Origin: Turnera subulata
Lineage: Eukaryota; Streptophyta; Magnoliopsida; Malpighiales; Passifloraceae
Direction: 5' to 3'
NCBI GenBank assembly: GCA_028386065.3
Contig: JAKUCV010003272.1
Span: 65,816-129,815, forward strand
Length of the DNA: 64,000 nucleotides
This document shows positions 48,855 through 58,060 of this stretch, piece by piece. The notes under the pieces were generated by a model that was not told the DNA's origin, ran no database searches, and saw only the letters and a list, made by a program, of their open reading frames with translations. Within the stretch, counting starts at the first letter, position 1. Every line of letters starts with the position of its first letter. Made by a program: the position numbers and the translations under genes.

Positions 48855-49310
48855 TGTTATTTGAATTTGAGGCCCTTAAAATTTCCGGAAGAAATTTATA
48901 ATGGCATTAAATACGAAAATGCATTTAAATGAGAATAGTCTGAAAGACTGAATAAAAGAGTCCAGAAGACTCGGGAAAAGAAAAATACAACGAAGACTGG
49001 AAGTCTTACCGTTCAAAAGATCCTGAAGACCCTTCAAAGAAAAATCTTATAAACATTATTACCACCAGAAGATGGCAATTATATGACCACCAGAAAGTGA
49101 ACATTATACTTGCTTAACAATTCATTTTATATTCAATTTATTTTTATGTTCAGTTTAAATTATTACGCATTGCAATTTATTTTATTTACTTTTCAGTACT
49201 TTATAATTGTTTCTTAGAATAATGCCTAAAGCATTAGTCTCGAAGACAATGCAAAAATTGACATCCCAGGGGGAGAATTATATGCGTGTGGATGTCAATA
49301 TAACATATTA
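48855..49310 (+). pseudogene. Copia B gag remnant
   Basis: FEFEALKISGRNL-like copia gag start near 48862 and the downstream GAENYMRVDVNITYYD-like text near 49270 remain. Heavily interrupted. Confidence 0.6.
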
Positions 49311-49656
49311 TGACATCTCGAAATGAAAAATATGATTAACACGCTCCAGAAGAGCATAAATTCGAATATGTTCCTGAAGAACGCATGTTTTAATATGATC
49401 TAGAAGATCGTATATTTACGCGAGTACAGACACCCCCAGCAATAAAATGAATTATTATGGATCCCAAATAAATTGACTCAGATTTATTCCCTGAAGCGAA
49501 TAAAACAGTATAATTATTTGTGCCTGTGGGCGTAAATGAGAAAATAAATGGAAAAGGCTCAAATGCAAACATGCATATTATTATTGCAAAAACAGATCCA
49601 TAACTGGAGAACATTCAAAGAAGAATGGTTCTCATACATATGTTTAAACAAGTAAT

Positions 49657-50340
49657 CTATCTGTGGGGTTCAACATTAACCCTGAAACTCTGATCCTCAC
49701 TATTAATGTTGACCCTAACACTGTCGTTCCAGGAGAACCACATACCACCCCTGTTGTTTTCTCCAGGTATCTCAAACCGATTCGTTGGAGGAAAACGAAG
49801 TGGAATCACACCATGATTCTCTCCTGCTTGCCACAGAGTCTTAGTAATCAGTACCATGTTAGGCTTGTACTGATTCTTCAGATCCCTTAAGGTACGCACA
49901 AAGTCTTGAGACCTTCTTGCTATACCCCTACAATTCCACAATAAAAGTCGTACCTTAGGCCATGTAGGTGGTAACCCAGTCACCCTTGGGACGCTCTGAG
50001 CCATCATGGAAACCTGATAATAACTACTTTGATTTAAAATTTGACATGAAGGCTCTAGCTGAAATTCCTGCATCCTAGCAGATATGAAAAACATTATAGA
50101 GTTAGCTGAGCCATAAAAATTTGTCCTGAGATTGCCTTGGTCCTCAAGGAAGAAAGTTTCTTCCATTGGAGTCACAAAGAACCTAGACGAGTATAGCTCA
50201 TCTACAAACACTAAACGAGGAATTCTCGCCAGATCATTCGGTAGTTCCTCTTGCTGCTCATTTACCATGCTATAAGCTAACCTATTTTTTCTTCTTAGAG
50301 AGGCACCCTCAACAAAGAAAACAGTAGCTGGGGAAGGCAT
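49657..50340 (-). CDS. Antisense 227-residue ORF in copia B with LINE-endonuclease segment
   Basis: An uninterrupted minus-strand frame in an element whose own genes are all broken. Residues 1-71 begin MPSPATVFFVEGASLRRKNR and include YSSRFFVTPMEETFFLEDQ, closely matching the antisense frame of copia A (16864 leftward). Residues 135-215 hold LLLWNCRGIARRSQDFVRTL, then NMVLITKTLWQAGE, the start of an apurinic-type LINE endonuclease: the WNCRG motif is clear, while the expected acidic residue of the E-T pair is replaced (TKT). It lies between gag and integrase, where copia A has the same piece. It may be a captured LINE fragment kept open by chance or an accessory gene; a catalytic endonuclease is unlikely because most of the domain is missing. 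Confidence 0.5.
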   Translation of the reverse strand: MPSPATVFFVEGASLRRKNRLAYSMVNEQQEELPNDLARIPRLVFVDELYSSRFFVTPMEETFFLEDQGNLRTNFYGSANSIMFFISARMQEFQLEPSCQILNQSSYYQVSMMAQSVPRVTGLPPTWPKVRLLLWNCRGIARRSQDFVRTLRDLKNQYKPNMVLITKTLWQAGENHGVIPLRFPPTNRFEIPGENNRGGMWFSWNDSVRVNINSEDQSFRVNVEPHR

Positions 50341-50809
50341 TTTTCTTGTCTTGTTGATTTTTTTTTTTCTGAGTTTTCTGCATCTTCCTGTCTCAACCGC
50401 CTCCCCTTCTTATAGTCTGAGCTTAGATAGCTAGGTGTTAGTTTTCTCAAATGTGGACCCTTTTCTGTCTCCGAAAAAAAATCCAGAAGATTTTTCGGTA
50501 ATTAAAACTTCGCATTATTTGTCAGTAAACTCCAAAATTTTTTAAGCTTCGAGGTTTTGCTTTTAGAAAAATTTGCCACTACTTTAATTATTGTCCAATA
50601 ATTCTGATCTTTTCCGACATGAGTCGCAAGAATAAGCCTAATATTGACACATGTATTGCAGCCTGAAGCTAGCAGTTGAGTAATTGAAACTTAACATATC
50701 TAGCCAGAAGCTGGAATGCACTAGCCTGGAGCTAGCAATTTTAAGTGTTTAGATACACAGCTTGGGCAGCCTGAAGCTGGCACCAACTTGAAGTTGGTTC
50801 ATGGATTTA

Positions 50810-51900
50810 TTGTTTGGCATGACCGGATGGGCCATCCCGGGTTAATAATGATGCACGAAATTTATTGGATCATTCATTGAAAAACCAGAAGTTTTACAAT
50901 CAATGGATTTCTATGAGTTTGTTTGCTGCGAAAGTTATTATACGGCCTTCCTAAAATGAAAATGGCCTATTATCACCAGCAAGTTTGAGAATAGTTCAGG
51001 GACATAAACGCGGACTGATAAATCCGCGGCGTTAACCATCTAGGTAATTTTTACGATGCATCGACTAGATGGTCTATTATGTGACGCAAGTTGGCATTGT
51101 GCGCACTTGTTCTAATGATTAAGCCACTTGCAAGTGTATATCCCTACTCAAGTTATTAGAATATATGTCTAGATAATGTTGGTATGTCTCTTCAATGGAG
51201 AATGTATATCATTGGAAATAAACCCAAAGTGATCTGGGCCATATTGACAATTGATTGCAGGAGCATTGATGACATATGACTATGGTATTTTATACGCAGT
51301 AAATGTGCATCAAGCCAATAAGATATTATAAGATCATAAGATCTCCCCATTGGTTCTTGGTCACAAAATATCTCCCATTTCGGATCGTTTGTTGTACGGT
51401 ATATTATACTCCACCACAGCATAGTTAATCTGGTTCTTAAAGAAGATTGGGAATAGATGTTGGGCAATCTCCATCAAATCACAACATTATTGAGATTATT
51501 GACTAAAAGATTGGAGATTCATTTATAGCAAGAATTGCTTATTGATAATTCGATATGTGTGTATACCCAACATCAGGGGTAGAAAGAAGCAGCTGGATTA
51601 AGTTTGTTGAAATGCATAATATATATGAATGTTGATCCTCATATAAATTAATGTGAACCTGAAGTTTAAAAGAAGATGATTCATTTGCAGGAAAGTTGAT
51701 ATGCAATTGCCAGACACATTTAAATTAAGTGTGACCATATCCCAGCTGCAAATGCTCCTGTTTAAATTGATGTTCCTGAAGAACAATATAAGTATGCAAA
51801 TGAATCTATAGATTATACTCGGTTCCAAAAAGAAAAAAAATTCTCAATAGAGAAAAAGGAGCAAATGTGATAAAATAGCCCTAGTGAGAAAAAAATATGG
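50810..51900 (+). pseudogene. Copia B integrase remnant
   Basis: WHDRMGHPG-like pre-integrase motif at 50815 and integrase-core vestiges (DASTRWS-like text near 51055). Frameshifted and interrupted. Confidence 0.7.
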
Positions 51901-51999
51901 CCACCAATAGAGGTTTGAGTTAAAAGTCCTCTAGAAGAGGTTGATTCTCTGACACAAAGTGATAAATTTACAGAAGTAACTCAGGTACCTGAAATAAAT

Positions 52000-53060
52000 G
52001 AGCATGATGAGATCTCAATTACAGTGTCAGGAATAAGATGGAACCGACGAGAAATAACCGTCGACGGAATACAATTTTAATTTATAGCGCTAAATATTAA
52101 AAATGAGGATCATGAACGTACTAATGAAAGTAGGAGTTGTATGATTGGCCAAAATAAAGAGATATAATTAAAGGTTGTGTTAGACTCGCTTATGAAGCGA
52201 GATATTTTTTGGACCTGTAGTCCGTACACCAGAGGGTGTAAAATTGATTAGTCGTAGAAACGGGTATTTGTGCAGAAAATATATATGAGATATAAAGCAC
52301 GGTTGCACAAGGTTTTACCCGAACGACCTGATTTTAATTATGAGGAGATTTACTCCCCTGAGGATGTAATTATGTTAATAAGTCTGGCATCATATGAAAA
52401 GAATTTGAAATGCATCTAGTGAATGCTATTACAGCCTATTTATTAATATGGATCCATAAGTCATGATATATGCATGAAGATCCCTGAAGGATCCAAGTTG
52501 CCTGAAGCAACTGATTCCCGGGAAATTATAAAAATTGAACCGAATTTAAATCATTCTGAGTATGGATAAATTTATATGTTTAGTGATAGGAACTCCAGAA
52601 GAAGTTTCCAAATACTGTGCTATTAGACTGGTTATGGAGTACTCCGTCTAAATACAATATGTATTGCTTGTAACATAAAGCCTGAAGCTTTTGATTTAAG
52701 CCTATCGGCATTATATATATTTGCTCTTATCTTCGGGGAATAACAAATGTGTAATTATGTAAACCCGAAAGAGAGTAAAGTTGATTTTGCAGATCTTTTT
52801 CTTAGTCCACATAAAGCATAGACGGACATCAGCAGTAACTTTACACATGGAGTTGTTGCATCACTGGACTACAATAGCAAGAGGGCAAGACAGATGCTCC
52901 AACACAAAAATTATGAAGATAAAGCTACTCATATTGTCCAGTTGGAGTAATGATGTATCAAAAGTGATCAGACAAGGCCTACATCACCAGAAGTTGACAA
53001 GAAAATTATTGGCATGGAACGACAACAAGAAATCAAGAGAGGCCAAAATGAGGGGGAGTA
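52000..53060 (+). pseudogene. Copia B reverse transcriptase and RNase H remnant
   Basis: Parallels copia A: the conserved LDSLMKRDIFW-like stretch near 52183, KHD/ITRFY-like text, and the RNase H equivalent at 52760-52870. No intact frame. AATGAGGGGGAG near 53048 is shared with copia A. Confidence 0.7.
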
Positions 53061-53198
53061 GAATACGCACTGCACTCTTTTTTCCTCCACCAAGTTTTTA
53101 TCCCACATGGTTTTTCTTGGTAAGGTTTTTAATGAGGCAGTTATCCCAAAAAAAAGGGGGCGTATTCTACCCAAAGTACAACAGTATTCAAGGGGAAA

Positions 53199-53385
53199 TG
53201 TTATAAAAGAAAAGAAAAACGTGTGAATACTGTTATTATACCTACCCCTACACAGTATTATTTGATGTATATAAACAATGAGTTTTGGAAATAAATGTGA
53301 GGAGCTCTGCAATTTTTCTTCTGCTCATTCTCTTCTTCATTTTCTTCACCATCAAATCCTCTATTAAATACCTAAATTCACAACA
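53199..53385 (+). repeat. 3' LTR of copia B
   Basis: Same 187-bp sequence as 47267-47453, followed by AATTT. Confidence 0.92.
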
Positions 53386-53903
53386 AATTTAATAATTTTT
53401 TACAATTTTATGTTTTCTCTTTTTTTTACTATTTTTTTCTTCCTTAATTTTTTTTTAATCATACCTTAAATTTTCACTAGAATAGCATTGGCCAAGCATT
53501 GGCCAATGATTTGGTTCCCTGAGTTGACCAATAAACCACAATCCTGTGCAAAAAATACAAAAGGCAAATGCCAAATTGGAAAAAAAAGAAGAATTGATTA
53601 ACAAATCATCTGTCTTCCTCCATGCCCAAGAATCAGTACAACTACCACCCCAAGTACCAATACGGATTCAAAACCCCAAGTCTCAGATTATGCATAAGAC
53701 ACACACCAATGACCATGAAATGTCCATGCCCGAGCTTGAAACAAACTTCCCAGAGAAACTACACAACAGCAACACGACAAACCACGGCTAAAACCAACAT
53801 TAACAACCCCCAAAACAAACCCAACACCGTTCGCCTCTCACAAACCCAAATCCGAATCGGGGGTTACTTCAATTGAAACTCAACAACTCTGAAGAACAGA
53901 AGA

Positions 53904-54125
53904 ATGGAAGAGGAGAATGGGGGTGGCGATGCGCCACTTACCACGGCCGCGACGAGTTCCCAGGCGTCGAACGATGCGAAGCTTGCCTCGGGTTCTCCCC
54001 CCTTGAACCCACACTCGACAAGGCCCAAAAGAACAAAGGACAATAGAGGTACAAGCGAGAGGCTGCGGCTTGATTGCGTGAGGCGGCGGCGGCGGTCAAC
54101 TAGGTGTGTGTTAGTGGTGGCTTGA
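53904..54125 (+). pseudogene. Possible captured first exon in MULE B
   Basis: In the MULE interior an A/C-rich leader-like stretch (53620-53903) precedes ATG and a G+C-rich frame of 73 codons: MEEENGGGDAPLTTAATSSQ, then Ser/Pro/Lys-rich text and an Arg run. A possible donor (ACTAG|GTGTGTG) is near 54100. This looks like a captured 5' UTR plus first exon of a host gene, as in Pack-MULEs. The donor gene was not recognised. Confidence 0.4.
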
Positions 54126-55039
54126 TTTTATGGTCTGGTTCTAGGGTTGAGGTTCTACAGTGGCGGTCTCTGTGCGGGTATGGTGGATTGGAATTGATGG
54201 AGGATGGTAATTTTTTTTATTTTTGGATGAAAAATCGATGTGGGAGGGCGAATTGGAGATATTTGACTTTTTTTTTTGTTTTTTTTAATAACTGTTTCAA
54301 TAAGCCATTATTGGGGAGTTAATTTCGTCGGTGAATTGATGATATTTGAATTTTTTTTGGTTTTCTATAAATGATTCAATAAGCCATTAAAGGGAGTAAA
54401 TTTCGTGGGCCGATGATATTTGATTTTTTTTTTTGTTTTTCTGGCAACTGATTCAATAAACAGTATTAAGTAGGAGTTAATTTCGTGATAAGGTATTAAG
54501 GAGGAGGTAATTTCGTAATAAGGAATTAAGGAGGAGTTAATTTCGTAAAAAATGGGATAAGAAAAATTTAAACAATAAATTGCGGTGAAAAAGTAGGATC
54601 CAATGTTTTTTTTTCTCTAGAATCTTACAAGTTTTTGGTTTTAAAACTGAAATTTATGGAGTAAAAAAAAATAGAACAAAAGAAAAAAAATAATAAAAAT
54701 TGTCCACTGGGTTTTCGAGTAACCATTGGGTTTCTGGTCGGTTTGGTGAAGAACCCGGGTCGGTACCATGCGGAGCTCACAAAGACACGTGGATCCGACA
54801 TGTCCACCCAACCATCTAAAACGGCGTCGTTTTGGCACAACACTGTGTCGTTTTGAAACCCTTCCCAAACCTCAAATTCGGGCAGCCCACCACGTCAGCA
54901 GGTACCTGACCGAGGGATCACAATTGGCCTGCCCATTGAAATTCGGGGTTCATGACCGGCTAAACAGAAAGTCAAGGACCCAAATTGGCCAAAACGTTAA
55001 AGATTGGGTACCGTAAAACCCAAAAATCCGAAAATAACC

Positions 55040-55495
55040 TTACAATTAAACTGACGTACTGATTTTAGTGATATCTGTACATTATGAATGGTAAGGGAAT
55101 GCCAAGGAATTAACTCAAAAGAAATTGACAACAGTAGAAAGTTCCAAACTGATTAAATCACTACTGAAATCCAAAACCAAAGTGATAGTCACTTTGGTGT
55201 AATACACAAAACATATATATAAACTCATGATGAGAACAAGCCACCCAATTCTCCTACAATTGATGTGATTGAATTTAAAGCTATGCATCGGAATGTGGTT
55301 GCCATCGTTATTTTGATTTCGTATTTTCGAAGGAAGATTCTAACATGAGTTAGATATGGTATTAAGTATGTATTATTAACATCTCAATTTCGTCGTGATA
55401 AATTTTGAACCGTAACATTAAATTAAAGTATTGAAAAATGAAACTGTATTATTTGACAAAGTAAAAGCAAAATTTTGAGGGGGAAAAAATGGAAA
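55040..55495. other. Intergenic spacer
   Basis: AT-rich; no gene seen. A minus-strand T6 (plus AAAAAA near 55485) just after the tRNA serves as its likely Pol III terminator. Confidence 0.5.
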
Positions 55496-55577
55496 CGACG
55501 CCTGAGAGATTCGAACTCTCGCGGGGAAACCCCATGTACTTAGCAGGCACACGCCTTAACCACTCGGCCAAAGCGTC
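55496..55577 (-). tRNA. trnS-GCU: tRNA-Ser (anticodon GCT)
   Basis: 82-nt cloverleaf on the minus strand. The acceptor stem pairs GACGCTT with AGGCGTC (one G-U), followed by discriminator G. A box TGGCCGAGTGG and B box GTTCGAATC are both intact. The anticodon loop CTGCTAA carries GCT, reading AGC and AGU serine codons. The variable arm is long with a GGGG/CCCC stem, as in class II tRNASer. No intron. A T6 terminator follows on the minus strand. Confidence 0.95.
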
Positions 55578-56330
55578 GTTGTCTGGTTGCTCTCTTTATG
55601 TTAATATTTTCTTCCTTTCTTCTTCCTGTTTATATTCTACAACTCTTTCTAAACAAAACAAATTCCCAGTCTATTGTTTTCCCAAAAGATTAAAAAATAT
55701 ATATTCTTGTGAGAGCTTCCAAGCGAACACCTGTCCAAAGCTTCCTTGGCACCAGTGGCGTCCAATTTGGGTTTTTGATCGAATTCAGTGCTCTTTTTGT
55801 GTTCTTGGATAAATTGGCAGTGGAGGAGTGTAGAGCGGGGATTTTTTGGATTTTGGAAATGAATGAGAGAATAAGAAAGCCAATAATCCTAGGAAGATAC
55901 ATAGGTTTTTCTAACGGTGATTGGCTCAATTATTAGAAACCGGCAACTTATCGGAAAAAAAATTAATCAAGTTTTCTGCATGCCAAGTGTTTGTGCCATT
56001 GCTTGAAAGAAGATATTATTGGTCTCCTAAAATTGCTGATGGGCCTCCAAACAATAACTAGAAAAACTTATTTTGTGCCAGACCCAAAATTGGGCGTGTT
56101 GAGCGAACGGTGTTTGCTTCATAAAAAGGTTGGAATTTTGATGTAAAGAAGTACCTTTTTGGAAAAAGATTGAAGCTTTATGTATGTAAGCAAGTGTACA
56201 AGTAAGGCATGGCCTTAGTGAACCTTATAAGCTGGCCACTTGCGTTAAAACCAACAGTAAATACCACAACTTTTATGGGGCTGCCGCAAGACTTGTTCCA
56301 GTGATCAAAAGTGTGGGATTGCAATCACTC
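55578..56330. other. Intergenic spacer
   Basis: AT-rich; no gene recognised. Ends with the SINE target site. Confidence 0.45.
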
Positions 56331-56347
56331 TATACTAATCTACAGTT

Positions 56348-56670
56348 TTTTTTTTGTCGAGAAAAAAAAAAGGCATCAGTGGTGTCATCATCGCCCCATC
56401 GGTCCAGGCTCCGGTCAATACTGGTTACATCCTGGCATTAGACCCTCCTCATAGGAGAGACCGCCCAACCGGGGCACCAGCGGACACCCTCACCTGCTAC
56501 GCGTCATAATACCGGGGAATCACCGGGCTCAACGGCCAGCACCCCACCGTGTGGAAGGCCATACTCGGCCGCATCACACTATGGGGCTTGACTGGAAGCG
56601 CCGGGACTCGAACCCGAGTCTTAGAGATGGCAGGTTGAAGGCCTTGCCACTGGGCCACCACCCCCGGTGG
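56348..56670 (-). mobile_element. tRNA-derived SINE with 17-bp target duplication
   Basis: Minus strand: a tRNA-like head with A box GTGGCCCAGTGG and B box GGTTCGAGTCC near the right end, a G+C-rich body (CCCCGGTATTATGACGCGTA, GGGCGGTCTCTCC) and an A-rich/T-rich tail at the left. TATACTAATCTACAGTT flanks both sides (56331-56347 and 56671-56687), the long duplication made by LINE-type retroposition. Both flanking copies are identical, so the insertion is fairly young. Confidence 0.85.
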
Positions 56671-56687
56671 TATACTAATCTACAGTT

Positions 56688-57407
56688 AAAACTAAGGAAA
56701 ACGAGGGATAGAATGTAAAAGGCAAAGGTTGCAAGAGATGAAACTAAAAGAAAGTAATACAATGAAAATAGCACGCATTTGTAGTGTGTGTTGGTATCTC
56801 TCTTCTATGCGTCACTTTCCCTTTATATTTGTCTAATGGGTTGCCTCCTCTTGTAAGCAATTCTAAATTCTTCTTAGACCATGTGTTTGAGGTGCCCAAT
56901 CTACCCTCTACACTTAGTTATTTCCTTTATCTTATTGACATATGTACTCACCGGATTCCGCTTTCTGACATTTACAGTTGTTCAGAGGTCTAATGCTCCT
57001 ATGTGCGTCTTCTAATGATGTCCTTGTTATCTACTTTAGCCTCTGATTGGCCCCTGCTATTTTTCTTTCTTTACAAGGTTCCAAATGTGCCATTTGCTCC
57101 TCGCCCGTATTTGTACTCTACTCGTGCTCTCCTCGTTGATATCGCCTTGGATTCAGTCATGATTCGAGCTTTACCACTATGAAGGTGGGCTTATTTATTA
57201 AGTTCTCTAGGGCCATATCCATTGTCCGTAGGATGTGAATTTTGGCGATAACAATTATCCCCCTTTTTCCTCTAGCTGAAGCAATGAGGATAAAGGAAAA
57301 ATCCTATTGCAGATCTCTTAGTCCATCTGCCGTGTATTCTTTTGTCTTTACGTAAGCTGACGTCGAACACATGGATTCCTCTCGCTTTTCGTTACTCTTC
57401 TTTTATT
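56688..57407. other. Intergenic spacer
   Basis: No gene or element recognised. Confidence 0.45.
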
Positions 57408-57412
57408 ACCTT

Positions 57413-58055
57413 TGTGACACCCGGGGTCGATGAGGGCGGGAAATCTACGTCGAGGCTGGGGTGAGCATGGACAAGGAGCAGATTCTAGACAGAGGGGCAC
57501 ATGAATGAACCAAACCCACACTAGAATAGGAGAGATCCTGAGACTGTGTAAGGATGGAACTGCACAGTTGGGGCGATTTTGTAATTATATAGGTAGGAGA
57601 CTATATAATTAAGAACAACTCAAATGAAGTGATTTCGAGGTTGTACATATATAGGACTGTACATAAACGAATTGATGGGTACTAACTGTATCAACAAGGT
57701 GCACCTACTTTTTCGGTGCTCATTCCATAGAAACTCCCAAGTTAAACGTGCTTGACTTGGAACAATTCTAGGATGGGTGACCTCTTGGGAAGTTTTTCTC
57801 GGAAACATGCGAGTAAAGACAAAGCATGTTGGGAAAGTTCTGTGTTGGTTTGTAGTGACAGTCATCAAGTCGGAACGTTACAGTTGATAGCAGAGCTCCA
57901 GAACTCCCCTAGTACGGTGAAGGGTTCGAGGATGAACCTAGCGAAAGCTGGTGGACATGTGACACCCGAAGTCGATGAGGGTAGGAGGTGTACGCCGGTG
58001 CCAGGGTGAGCATGGACAAGGAGCACAGTGACAGTCGTCAAACCGGGACATTGCA
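57413..58055 (+). mobile_element. Cassandra TRIM retrotransposon with 5S rRNA-like LTR
   Basis: 5' LTR 57413-57882, short interior with primer-binding-like TTGATAGCAGAGCTCC, and a shortened 3' LTR 57958-58055; both LTRs begin TGTGACACCC, and ACCTT flanks both sides (57408-57412, 58056-58060). The 5' LTR carries 5S rRNA-like sequence (about 57700-57805: CCAAGTTAAACGTGCTTG, CTAGGATGGGTGACCTC, TGGGAAG), the diagnostic Pol III promoter of Cassandra. The 3' LTR lacks about 370 bases, including all of the 5S part. No protein-coding capacity, as usual. Confidence 0.88.
57700..57805 (+). promoter_or_regulatory. 5S rRNA-derived segment in Cassandra LTR
   Basis: Aligns with the second half of plant 5S rRNA, including the A-box, IE and C-box internal promoter region (AAGTTAAACGTGCTTG to GATGGGTGACCTCTTGGG). 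It is diverged from a functional 5S gene and lies in a retrotransposon LTR, so it is not called as rRNA. Confidence 0.8.
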
Positions 58056-58060
58056 ACCTT

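Larger units (their letters stand above)
47267..53385 (+). mobile_element. Copia B: recently inserted, non-coding Ty1/copia element
   Basis: LTRs at 47267-47453 and 53199-53385 are both 187 bp and I found no difference between them. They begin TGTTATAAAAG and end CAACA, and AATTT flanks both sides (47262-47266, 53386-53390). CGTTATCAGCACG after the 5' LTR is the candidate primer-binding site and AAGGGGAAA ends the interior. The internal region (5.7 kb) has copia gag, integrase, reverse transcriptase and RNase H vestiges in copia order, but many stops and frameshifts. It belongs to the same internal lineage as copia A though their LTRs differ. Confidence 0.9.
46845..55029. mobile_element. MULE B: Mutator-like element split by copia B
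   Basis: The ends are long inverted repeats of about 320 bp: left 46845-47165 begins GGGTTTTTGGGTTTTACAGT, and right 54715-55029, reversed, begins GGATTTTTGGGTTTTACGGT; both continue through GACTTTCTGTTT, GCCGGTCATG and GACGTCGTTTT/GGCGTCGTTTT. GAAAATAACC flanks both sides (46835-46844 and 55030-55039), a 10-bp target duplication. Copia B (47267-53385) was inserted later; without it and its duplication the element is about 2.06 kb. No transposase is present. Confidence 0.8.

Noticed and set aside
56587..56660. A second tRNA gene on the minus strand
   Set aside because: A and B boxes are present but no full cloverleaf forms, and the 17-bp duplication marks it as the head of a SINE.
57700..57805. 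5S rRNA gene
   Set aside because: Similarity is real but diverged and placed in a Cassandra LTR with target duplication; it is a retrotransposon promoter, not a 5S gene.
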